Assembly (NCBI GenBank): GCA_021204285.1 | Contig: JAJPZP010000188.1 | Location: 1 to 5,249 of the forward strand | DNA length: 5,249 nt | Direction of reading: 5' to 3' | From: Lachnospiraceae bacterium | GTDB taxonomy: Bacteria > Bacillota > Clostridia > Lachnospirales > Lachnospiraceae | Shown here: piece by piece, positions 1-5,249 of the stretch | Layout of the letters: every line of letters begins with the position of its first letter | Position numbering within the stretch: the stretch's first letter is position 1 | Notes under the pieces: generated by a model | The model's database searches: none | The model's input: the letters and a program-made list of their open reading frames with translations, nothing else | Told to the model about the DNA's origin: nothing | Position numbers and translations under genes: made by a program

Positions 1-64
1 AACCGGAATCGAACCGGTGATAGAGGTGTTGCAGACCTTTGCCTTACCGCTTGGCCATGTCGCC
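1..64 (-). tRNA. tRNA-Cys (anticodon GCA), 3' end cut off by window edge
   Basis: Read on the minus strand, the sequence folds as a tRNA. The 5' acceptor strand is GGCGACA (64-58). The D arm has a GCC/GGC stem. The anticodon loop is CTGCAAC with anticodon GCA at 32-30, giving Cys. The T arm is ACCGG-TTCGATT-CCGGT (18-2). Base 1 supplies a T that pairs with the last acceptor base. The remaining acceptor bases, the discriminator and any encoded CCA lie outside the window. The sequence closely resembles the Bacillota tRNA-Cys pattern as I remember it. The anticodon stem has an A27-C43 mismatch at its top pair; the other four pairs are sound. Isotype assignment is firm; whether CCA is encoded cannot be seen. 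Confidence 0.95.
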
Positions 65-110
65 CAATATAATGGTGGAGCTAACTGTCTCCGCCGTCTC
101 AACGAATGCT

Positions 111-139
111 ATCATAACATACTCGGTCAAATTTCGCAA
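111..139 (-). promoter_or_regulatory. Sigma-A type promoter with extended -10, driving tRNA-Cys
   Basis: On the minus strand there is TTGCGA (139-134), a 17-nt spacer, then TATGAT (116-111), with TG one base upstream of the -10 (an extended -10, TGTTATGAT). Transcription would start near 104, giving a leader of about 40 nt before the mature tRNA 5' end at 64. That leader contains an imperfect stem (GGCGGAG at 95-89 with CTCCACC at 80-74, one mismatch). A second TTGACC at 129-124 sits too close to the -10 to serve as its -35. No other gene is visible in 65-188. Confidence 0.7.
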
Positions 140-188
140 GGGGTAATTTCTGTTTTCTGAAAAGTCTCTTTCCAAGCCAGGAGCAAGG

Positions 189-1547
189 CTATGTCAAAGC
201 CGGTTTCCGGCTTTGATCTTCATATATTTTCACTGCCTCCCGGAGCAGCCACTCCCGCTCATTTCGTGCGGGTTCCTCAATCACCAGATCCAGGAGCTGC
301 TGCAGAATCTCTCCCAGCACCGGTCCGGAAGGAATATCCTTTTCCATCAGATCCCGGCCCGTGACCGCCAGCTGCTTTAGCGTAAAGCAGTTCTTCTCCT
401 CCAGAATTTTCTTATAGAGCCGCTCTACCTCCGCTATGCGGGCCAGCTTTTCCGTCTGTGTCGCCGGACTCTGCGCGAGCGTATCAGCCCGCTGCACTTT
501 CAGGTACAGGGGAAATAAGTCCTCTCCAATCCGGTTCGCCGCACGACGAACTCCCGTCGGCGTTAAAGCCGGACGGTAATCATGATATAACACAAGCTTC
601 TTCACAGTTCGGGTAGTGTCATTGTCAAAGCGAAGACGCCGTAAAATCTTTCCGGCCAGCTCCTCACCCGGAACCGGATGACCCTTGAAATGATCGATAC
701 CCCGTTCATCCGTAGTCTTACACTGCGGCTTCCCGATATCGTGCAGCAGCATGGTAAGCCGCAGAATCCGTTCCGGCTCCACTTCCTGCATCGAGTGGAT
801 CGTGTGCATCCCGACCGAATAAATATGATGCGGCGTATGCTGCTCACAGGCCATACACGTATCAAACTCCGGCAGTATCATCGCAGTGAGTCCTGTCTCC
901 CACGCAGTGAGCAGGCGTTCCGGGTGCGGTGATGTGATCAGTTTCACGAGCTCAGCCTGAATACGCTCTGCACTGACCTTTGTGAGATTATCCCGCAGTT
1001 CCACGATTGCGGCCCGCGTCTGTTCCTCCAGTTCAAAACCAAGCTGCGCCGAGAAACGCACCGCCCGCAGCATCCGCAGAGCATCCTCGGAAAAACGCTC
1101 CCGTGCATCACCCACACAGCGGATAATTCCTTTCTCCAGATCATTCATCCCGCCAAACACATCGATCAATCCGCTCTCCTCATTCCAGGCCATCGCATTG
1201 ATCGTAAAATCGCGCCGTTTCAGATCTTCGAGCAGATTCCCCGTAAAGCTGACCTCGCTCGGGTGACGGCAGTCTTCATACTTCCCGTCCACGCGATAAG
1301 TCGTCACCTCAAAGCCCTCATGACCAAGCAGAACCGTCACTGTCCCGTGCTGGATGCCGGTGTCGACTGTCCTCGGAAACAGTGCCTTCACCTCCGCGGG
1401 AAGCGCCGAAGTCGTAATATCCCAGTCCGCAGGCTCCCGCCCGAGAACCGCATCACGAACACACCCGCCGACAGCGTAGGCTTCGTGCCCCGCGGCGGCG
1501 AGTGTGTCAATAATCTTATTCACTTTTTCCGGCGTTGCAATTTTCAT
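189..1547 (-). CDS. cca: CCA-adding tRNA nucleotidyltransferase with HD domain
   Basis: This enzyme adds or repairs the 3'-terminal CCA of tRNAs from CTP and ATP without a nucleic-acid template (class II nucleotidyltransferase, cytoplasmic). Visible in the 452-residue protein: GGCVRD at 27-32; the metal-binding pair in DWD (41-43); RRDFTINAMAW (111-121); EDALR plus RMLRAVRF (154-165), the base-recognition and neck region; an HD phosphohydrolase-type domain around 240-325 with H269-D270; and a C-terminal helical body ending in the AVTGRDLM...GPVLGEIL pattern (394-414). The HD domain separates it from the shorter Bacillus-type enzyme. The start is the ATG at 1547, chosen because AGGAG lies 5 nt upstream; an in-frame ATG at 1562 precedes that Shine-Dalgarno and would add five residues. 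No own promoter was recognised upstream, where a 62-nt tandem repeat begins 27 nt before the start. tRNA-Cys follows downstream on the same strand. Activity on both C and A is inferred from family membership. Confidence 0.96.
   Translation of the reverse strand: MKIATPEKVNKIIDTLAAAGHEAYAVGGCVRDAVLGREPADWDITTSALPAEVKALFPRTVDTGIQHGTVTVLLGHEGFEVTTYRVDGKYEDCRHPSEVSFTGNLLEDLKRRDFTINAMAWNEESGLIDVFGGMNDLEKGIIRCVGDARERFSEDALRMLRAVRFSAQLGFELEEQTRAAIVELRDNLTKVSAERIQAELVKLITSPHPERLLTAWETGLTAMILPEFDTCMACEQHTPHHIYSVGMHTIHSMQEVEPERILRLTMLLHDIGKPQCKTTDERGIDHFKGHPVPGEELAGKILRRLRFDNDTTRTVKKLVLYHDYRPALTPTGVRRAANRIGEDLFPLYLKVQRADTLAQSPATQTEKLARIAEVERLYKKILEEKNCFTLKQLAVTGRDLMEKDIPSGPVLGEILQQLLDLVIEEPARNEREWLLREAVKIYEDQSRKPALT
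194..216. repeat. Perfect 10-bp inverted repeat at the end of cca
   Basis: TCAAAGCCGG and CCGGCTTTGA flank a 3-nt loop. The hairpin encodes the last residues of the cca product (QSRKPALT, followed by TAG at 191-189). On the minus strand no T-run follows, so it is not a canonical intrinsic terminator for cca, though it could stabilise the 3' end of the mRNA. On the plus strand it is followed by a T-rich stretch (217-229), so it could stop antisense transcription. Both roles are inference. Confidence 0.6.
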
Positions 1548-1551
1548 TCTT

Positions 1552-1557
1552 TCTCCT
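1552..1557 (-). promoter_or_regulatory. Ribosome binding site of cca
   Basis: AGGAGA on the minus strand, with the AGGAG core 5 nt upstream of the ATG at 1547. It lies inside the reading frame that would begin at the ATG at 1562, so it argues for the downstream start. Confidence 0.85.
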
Positions 1558-1574
1558 GCCATGCACTGGCCCTT

Positions 1575-1636
1575 CGGTCACTCCGCCGTGCTCGACTCGA
1601 AGGCCTTCGGCCTTCTCGTGCGCGGGCTGTCGCCCT
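1575..1636. repeat. 62-nt direct repeat, copy 1 (next to cca)
   Basis: Identical over all 62 nt to the copy at 1650-1711, with a period of 75 and a 13-nt spacer. Each unit contains two potential hairpins: GGGC-GACA-GCCC (minus-strand reading) and AAGGCC-GAA-GGCCTT. It lies between proS and cca and ends 27 nt upstream of the cca start. Its composition, very GC-rich with short palindromes, is unlike the promoter regions elsewhere in the window. It may be a local member of a dispersed REP-like family, which cannot be tested from one window. Confidence 0.9.
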
Positions 1637-1649
1637 GTTCTAACCTGCC

Positions 1650-1711
1650 CGGTCACTCCGCCGTGCTCGACTCGAAGGCCTTCGGCCTTCTCGTGCGCGG
1701 GCTGTCGCCCT
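1650..1711. repeat. 62-nt direct repeat, copy 2 (next to the proS 3' palindrome)
   Basis: The second exact copy of the unit at 1575-1636. The match stops at 1711, where the sequence enters the long palindrome 1710-1783. Lack of any mismatch suggests a recent duplication or active homogenisation. Because the period is 75 nt, every reading frame continues from one copy to the next, which creates apparent open frames with a 25-residue periodicity. Confidence 0.9.
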
Positions 1712-1783
1712 ATGAAATCGGCCAGATGGCCCCCGCTTGTAAACAATCGGGGTCCCCTCCGTCCGATTTCGCACGGCTCATAG
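1710..1783. repeat. Long imperfect palindrome downstream of proS
   Basis: The outer arms are CTATGAAATCGG (1710-1721) and CCGATTTC (1763-1770), followed after nine bases by ATAG (1780-1783). The inner arms are GGCCCCCG (1728-1735) and CGGGGTCC (1748-1755), with one mismatch, around a 12-nt loop. On the minus strand it begins 8 nt after the proS stop codon, so it would fold in the 3' untranslated RNA of proS. There is no T-run after it, so it is not a standard intrinsic terminator. It might act as a 3'-end stabiliser, a Rho-related structure or part of the repeat element. Confidence 0.6.
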
Positions 1784-1791
1784 CTTACGCG

Positions 1792-3234
1792 TCAGTATGC
1801 CTTACCCCAGTAGACCATCTTCTTCGCGGGCTTTCCGCAACAGACGCAGCGGTCGGAAAGCTGCTCCTGCTCAAAGGGCATGCAGCGGCTCGTCGCCGTC
1901 GTATCTTCTTTGATCTTGTCCTCACAGGCCTGATCGCCGCACCACATCGCGCGCACAAATCCCGGTTTATTATTGATGATATCCACAAATTCTTCGTAGG
2001 TCGTGGCGTCATAGGTATGAGCGTCTCGATGCGCCCTTGCTCTCTCAAGCATATCACTCTGCATGGTGTCAAGCACCTCTGCAAGCTTTTCCTCAATCTC
2101 ATCAAGCGGGGCAACGATCTTCTCGCGCGTGTCGCGGCGCACGATCACCGCCTGATTCGCCGCGATATCCTTTGGCCCGATCTCAATACGGGTCGGGATT
2201 CCGCGAATCTCCTGCTCCGCGAACTTCCAGCCCGGAGACTTGTCCGTCGCGTCGACCTTCACCGCAAAACGCCCCTCAAGACGCTTCTGCAGCGCGTTTG
2301 CCGCATCCAGAACCCCCTCTTTATGCTGGGCGATCGGCACGATCATCGTCTGCACAGGCGCGATTCGCGGCGGCAGCACGAGCCCCGAGTCATCCCCATG
2401 CACCATAATGATCGCCCCGATCATGCGGGTCGTCATGCCCCAGGAAGTCTGATGCACATATTTCAGCTGATTATCCTTATCCGTATACTGAATGCCAAAG
2501 GCTTTGGCGAATCCATCGCCGAAATTGTGGCTCGTTCCGGACTGCAGTGCCTTTCCGTCGTGCATCAACGACTCGATCGTGTAGGTCGCCTCCGCGCCCG
2601 CAAACTTTTCTTTATCTGTCTTCTGTCCTTTAATAACCGGGATTGCAAGCACTTCCTCGCAGAAATCCGCATACACATTCAGCATCTGGATTGTACGCTC
2701 CTCCGCTTCCTCAGCGGTTGCGTGTGCCGTATGTCCCTCCTGCCACAAAAATTCCCGTGAACGCAGGAAGGGTCTCGTCGTCTTCTCCCAGCGCACAACC
2801 GAGCACCACTGGTTATACACCTTCGGAAGATCACGGTAAGAATGAATCTCATTCTGATAGAAATCGCAGAACAGGGTCTCCGAAGTCGGACGCACACACA
2901 TGCGCTCCTGCAGCGGTTCCAGACCGCCATGGGTCACCCAGGCCACCTCCGGCGCGAACCCTTCGACATGATCCTTCTCCTTCTGCAGCAGGCTCTCCGG
3001 AATAAAGATCGGCAGGTAGACATTCTCGACTCCTGTCTCCTTAAACCTGCAGTCCAGCTCCTTCTGAATATTCTCCCAGATCGCGTAGCCGGCCGGCTTG
3101 ATCACCATGCAGCCTTTCACACTCGTATAATCACAGAGCTCCGCCTTTTTCACTACGTCCGTATACCACTGGGCGAAGTCCACATCCATGGAGGTAATGC
3201 CCTCCACCAGCTTTTTCTCCTTGGCCATATCCAT
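1792..3234 (-). CDS. proS: Prolyl-tRNA synthetase, archaeal/eukaryotic-type with C-terminal zinc domain
   Basis: This is a class IIa synthetase that charges tRNA-Pro with proline using ATP, in the cytoplasm. The 480-residue protein shows the [12 protein letters not shown] motif 1 region (46-57), RPTSET (115-120), motif 2 around [26 protein letters not shown] (146-171) and motif 3 near [10 protein letters not shown] (284-293), then an anticodon-binding domain (about 295-400). The C-terminal domain carries C432, C437, C463 and C466 with spacing 5-26-3, the zinc-ligand spacing I recall for the archaeal-type enzyme, and it ends in Tyr480 as that subtype does. There is no editing insertion between motifs 2 and 3. 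The start is the ATG at 3234, preceded by AAAGGAG 5 nt away; the frame stays open to 3291, but that extension runs through the promoter. The untranslated leader is only about 20-25 nt, so T-box control, common for Firmicute synthetases, is not present directly upstream. Confidence 0.97.
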   Translation of the reverse strand: MDMAKEKKLVEGITSMDVDFAQWYTDVVKKAELCDYTSVKGCMVIKPAGYAIWENIQKELDCRFKETGVENVYLPIFIPESLLQKEKDHVEGFAPEVAWVTHGGLEPLQERMCVRPTSETLFCDFYQNEIHSYRDLPKVYNQWCSVVRWEKTTRPFLRSREFLWQEGHTAHATAEEAEERTIQMLNVYADFCEEVLAIPVIKGQKTDKEKFAGAEATYTIESLMHDGKALQSGTSHNFGDGFAKAFGIQYTDKDNQLKYVHQTSWGMTTRMIGAIIMVHGDDSGLVLPPRIAPVQTMIVPIAQHKEGVLDAANALQKRLEGRFAVKVDATDKSPGWKFAEQEIRGIPTRIEIGPKDIAANQAVIVRRDTREKIVAPLDEIEEKLAEVLDTMQSDMLERARAHRDAHTYDATTYEEFVDIINNKPGFVRAMWCGDQACEDKIKEDTTATSRCMPFEQEQLSDRCVCCGKPAKKMVYWGKAY

Positions 3235-3239
3235 AAAAT

Positions 3240-3246
3240 CTCCTTT
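3240..3246 (-). promoter_or_regulatory. Ribosome binding site of proS
   Basis: AAAGGAG on the minus strand, 5 nt upstream of the ATG at 3234. It fixes the start well inside the longer open frame, which extends upstream to 3291. Confidence 0.9.
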
Positions 3247-3261
3247 AAAATCACTGATTTT
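3247..3261. promoter_or_regulatory. 15-nt perfect palindrome over the proS transcription start (operator candidate)
   Basis: AAAATCA-G-TGATTTT (minus strand) is a perfect 7-1-7 inverted repeat. It begins one base after the -10 hexamer (3268-3263) and ends directly at the Shine-Dalgarno. The expected start site, about 7 nt past the -10, falls near its centre. This is a usual place for a repressor site. As RNA the stem is AU-rich and only partly transcribed, so a DNA-level role is more plausible. No regulator is visible in the window. Confidence 0.45.
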
Positions 3262-3262
3262 C

Positions 3263-3291
3263 ATTGTAAAAAGGAATGTCGGGTTTGTCAA
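3263..3291 (-). promoter_or_regulatory. Consensus sigma-A promoter of proS
   Basis: On the minus strand TTGACA (3291-3286, perfect -35), a 17-nt spacer, then TACAAT (3268-3263, one mismatch to TATAAT). It lies 31 bp past the stop of the RluA-like gene and 29 bp upstream of the proS ATG. It is one of the clearest promoters in the window and implies that proS is transcribed independently, whether or not upstream transcripts also read through. Confidence 0.9.
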
Positions 3292-3322
3292 GCACAGAAG
3301 TTCCTGAAGGTCATCGGCGAAG

Positions 3323-4024
3323 TCAAAATCTCGGCTCCGTCCGGAGTTCCATTTTCACTCCCTTCCGAGGATGGATAAAACACAAACGTGAAGCACAGAG
3401 ACAGAGCTGTGAAGATGTGACACGATGCGCAGATCGACAAAAACCGGCGTTGGAAGCTCCTCCTCTCTGGCGCACACCCGCGTCTCCCCCATATTTGAAA
3501 TCCCCGACAATTGAATGCCCCGCGTTGGCCAGCTGTACCCGAATCTGATGATGCCGCCCGGTCAGAAGACGAATTTCGAGCAGACTCGTATCCTCCTGAA
3601 CACTCAGCACCTGATACGCAAGCTCACTTCTTTTCGCGCCCTTTGTCCCTTCCGGAACCACGCGCGAAGTATTCGTCCGGCCGTCCCGCAGCAGGAAATC
3701 CACAAGTACACCCTTCTCCTCCGAAAATACACCGCCGACAAGCGCCTGATATTCTTTTTCCATACGGGTATGATCGCGCGCCTGCGCGCTCAGGGAAGCC
3801 GCGGCCTGCTGATTTTTCGCGACCAGAAGCAGCCCCTCCACCGGCTGATCCAGGCGATTGACCAAAGCCAGGTACGGCTCGCGTTCTCCCCGTTCCAGGC
3901 ATTCATTTTTCAGAAGGCTCATCAGATCCGGCTTGATCGGACGGGCACTCTGGCAGGCAAGTCCTGCGGATTTACGGATTACGTATAAATCACTGTCTTC
4001 ATATATCACTTCATACTTCTTCAT
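3323..4024 (-). CDS. RluA-family RNA pseudouridine synthase
   Basis: The 233-residue protein isomerises uridine to pseudouridine in RNA; whether rRNA or tRNA is the target cannot be told. It shows the N-terminal strand pattern [19 protein letters not shown] (4-22), the catalytic motif [16 protein letters not shown] with Asp59 (RLD; family form is HRLDRxTSGL), then [20 protein letters not shown] (153-172) and the C-terminal [11 protein letters not shown] (209-219). There is no S4 RNA-binding domain at the N terminus, so it belongs to the short, single-domain branch. Between KYGG (177-180) and LCAS the linker is about 28 residues, longer than I expect, and rich in Arg, Ser and Gly. The start is the ATG at 4024, where homology-like sequence begins; a GAGAGGG lies a rather long 12 nt upstream, and a TTG at 4060 is in frame but has no good binding site. 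No clear promoter or terminator of its own was seen. Confidence 0.9.
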   Translation of the reverse strand: MKKYEVIYEDSDLYVIRKSAGLACQSARPIKPDLMSLLKNECLERGEREPYLALVNRLDQPVEGLLLVAKNQQAAASLSAQARDHTRMEKEYQALVGGVFSEEKGVLVDFLLRDGRTNTSRVVPEGTKGAKRSELAYQVLSVQEDTSLLEIRLLTGRHHQIRVQLANAGHSIVGDFKYGGDAGVRQRGGASNAGFCRSAHRVTSSQLCLCASRLCFIHPRKGVKMELRTEPRF

Positions 4025-4077
4025 GCCTGATATTTTCCCTCTCTGCAGGTACACGAACAATCATCCGGATTCTTCAT

Positions 4078-4119
4078 ACAAAGATAACACCCCGCAGGTG
4101 AGATTCCCGTGCGGGGTGT
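4078..4119 (-). terminator. Intrinsic terminator after pgi
   Basis: A perfect 9-bp stem, ACACCCCGC (4119-4111, minus strand) with GCGGGGTGT (4095-4087), encloses a 15-nt loop and is followed by a T-rich tail (TATCTTTGT, 4086-4078). It begins 28 nt past the pgi stop codon and precedes the RluA-like gene, so it likely separates the two transcription units. The tail is interrupted, so termination may be partial, and the RluA-like gene may depend on readthrough. Confidence 0.8.
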
Positions 4120-4147
4120 CCGTAAGTCTTAATGAAATCAGTCTGCC

Positions 4148-5249
4148 CTACAGCCTCTTCAGCAGTTCTTCTCTCTCCGCCTCATAACCCGGCTTGCCAA
4201 GCAGCGCAAACATATTTTTCTTGTAGCTCTCAACGCCCGGCTGATTGAAGGGATTCACACCCAGCAGATATCCGCTGACGCCGCAGGCAAACTCAAAGAA
4301 ATAAAACAGCTGCCCGAGCGAAATCTCATCCTGCTTCGGAATCTTTACCATCAGATTCGGGACACTGCCATCCGTGTGCGCCAGGATCGTACCATTCATC
4401 GCACTCTTATTCACGAAGTCAACACTCTTGCCTGCCAGATAATTCAGGCCGTCCAGGTCAACCGGCTCCTCACCGATCAGAATCTCTCCGTCACTCTCCT
4501 CAATACTGAGTACCGTCTCCATCAGAATCCGCGTACCATCCTGAATAAACTGTCCCATGGAATGCAGGTCCATCGTCAGATCCACCGATGCCGGGAAAAT
4601 CCCCTTCTTATCCTTGCCCTCAGACTCGCCAAAGAGCTGTTTCCACCACTCGGAGACATAATGCAGGCTCGGCTCATAGTTAGCCAATACCTCGACTGAT
4701 TTTCCTTTCCTGTAAAGAATGTTCCGGATCGCCGCATATTTCACCGGCCCGTTATCCTCGTATGCCGCGTTCAATGCATGTTCTCTCTCCATCGCAGCGC
4801 CCTGCATCAGCTTCTCGATATCCGCTCCGCTCGCTGCGATCGGCAGCAGTCCGACAGCCGTCAACACGGAGAAGCGTCCCCCCACATCGTCCGGGACAAC
4901 GAACGTCTCGTAGCCCTCCTCAGTCGCCAGATTCTTGAGCGCGCCCCGCGCTTTGTCGGTGGTCGCATAGATGCGTTCCGCCGCGCCCGCCTTGCCGTAT
5001 TTCTTCTCCAGCATGGACTTAAAGATACGGAACGCGATGGCCGGCTCCGTCGTCGTACCGGATTTGGAAATAACATTGACAGAGAAGTCACGATCTCCGA
5101 TCACATCGATCAGGCCCTGCAGGTAACGGGTGGAAATGCTGTTTCCCACAAAATAAATCTCCGGCGCCTTCCGGATCTCCCCTGACACCTGATTATAGAA
5201 GCTATGGCGCAGGAATTCAATCGCAGCGCGCGCAACCAGATAGGATCCG
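4148..5249 (-). CDS. pgi: Glucose-6-phosphate isomerase, N-terminal part missing (window edge)
   Basis: This enzyme interconverts glucose 6-phosphate and fructose 6-phosphate in glycolysis and gluconeogenesis (cytoplasmic, SIS-fold). The visible 366 residues are the C-terminal four-fifths or so of a protein usually near 450 residues in this bacterial branch. Counting from the edge: [13 protein letters not shown] (1-13), VGNSIS (34-39), SKSGTTTEP (61-69, phosphate-binding), [14 protein letters not shown] (123-136, family signature 1), the catalytic Glu in GES (208), DLHSMGQF with His229, and [13 protein letters not shown] ending in the catalytic Lys343 (signature 2 region). The frame is open to the window edge at 5249. 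A GTG at 5188 is internal, not the start, because the residues before it are recognisably pgi. The promoter and start lie outside the window. An intrinsic terminator follows 28 nt downstream. Confidence 0.97.
   Translation of the reverse strand, partial: GSYLVARAAIEFLRHSFYNQVSGEIRKAPEIYFVGNSISTRYLQGLIDVIGDRDFSVNVISKSGTTTEPAIAFRIFKSMLEKKYGKAGAAERIYATTDKARGALKNLATEEGYETFVVPDDVGGRFSVLTAVGLLPIAASGADIEKLMQGAAMEREHALNAAYEDNGPVKYAAIRNILYRKGKSVEVLANYEPSLHYVSEWWKQLFGESEGKDKKGIFPASVDLTMDLHSMGQFIQDGTRILMETVLSIEESDGEILIGEEPVDLDGLNYLAGKSVDFVNKSAMNGTILAHTDGSVPNLMVKIPKQDEISLGQLFYFFEFACGVSGYLLGVNPFNQPGVESYKKNMFALLGKPGYEAEREELLKRL

Noticed and set aside
74..95. Imperfect hairpin in the tRNA-Cys leader as a riboswitch, terminator or second tRNA
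   Set aside because: One short stem with a mismatch on the transcribed strand, no T-run and no cloverleaf; it is most simply part of the precursor-tRNA leader.
1575..1711. Possible CRISPR array
   Set aside because: Only two units of 62 nt with a 13-nt spacer, no cas genes; unit and spacer sizes do not fit.
1504..2760. A 418-codon open frame on the plus strand opposite proS and across the repeats
   Set aside because: It is antisense to a well-supported proS, shows no recognisable domains, starts inside cca and has no convincing ribosome binding site. It is a frame shadow of GC-rich coding DNA plus the 75-nt repeat.
3235..3291. Upstream extension of proS to 3291
   Set aside because: The extra codons run through the -10 and -35 of the proS promoter and past the AAAGGAG that serves the ATG at 3234.
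3235..3291. T-box leader for proS
   Set aside because: The distance from promoter to start codon is about 30 bp; there is no room for a specifier loop or antiterminator.
2842..3378. A 178-codon plus-strand open frame over the proS 5' end and promoter
   Set aside because: Antisense to proS and its consensus promoter, no family resemblance, no start signals. A shadow frame.
4025..4060. TTG start for the RluA-like gene at 4060
   Set aside because: It has no Shine-Dalgarno and the added residues do not resemble the family N terminus; the ATG at 4024 begins the typical pattern.
5186..5188. GTG as the start of pgi
   Set aside because: The frame continues upstream to the window edge with clear pgi sequence ([13 protein letters not shown]), so this GTG is an internal Val codon.
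5243..5248. GGATCC at the right edge, as a possible cloning junction
   Set aside because: The hexamer encodes the conserved Gly-Ser of pgi in frame, so there is no reason to read it as an artefact.

Overview
All genes in this window lie on the minus strand and all are core housekeeping genes. In transcription order (right to left) they are: the 3' part of glucose-6-phosphate isomerase (pgi, cut by the right edge), a RluA-family pseudouridine synthase, an archaeal/eukaryotic-type prolyl-tRNA synthetase (proS), an HD-domain CCA-adding tRNA nucleotidyltransferase (cca), and a tRNA-Cys(GCA) cut by the left edge. The style points to a Firmicute of class Clostridia, probably Lachnospiraceae-like: AGGAG-type ribosome binding sites 5 nt from ATG, consensus sigma-A promoters, the short zinc-containing ProRS, and a Bacillota-like tRNA-Cys. 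This placement is inferred from protein and signal style, not from a database match.

Layout. 1-64: tRNA-Cys. 65-188: its leader and a good extended -10 promoter. 189-1547: cca, whose last codons form a perfect 10-bp hairpin. 1548-1791: the only sizeable non-coding stretch, 244 bp, holding two identical 62-nt direct repeats (period 75) and, beside them, a long imperfect palindrome downstream of proS. 1792-3234: proS, with a near-perfect promoter and a 15-nt palindrome over the predicted transcription start. 3323-4024: RluA-like gene. 4087-4119: terminator of pgi. 4148-5249: pgi.

Functionally, four of the five genes serve translation: charging of tRNA-Pro, CCA-end synthesis and repair, RNA pseudouridylation and a tRNA. 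Pgi is glycolytic and appears to be separated from them by its own terminator. I do not see an undescribed multi-gene system here. The parts worth a second look are non-coding: the repeat/palindrome composite between proS and cca, and the operator-like palindrome at the proS promoter.
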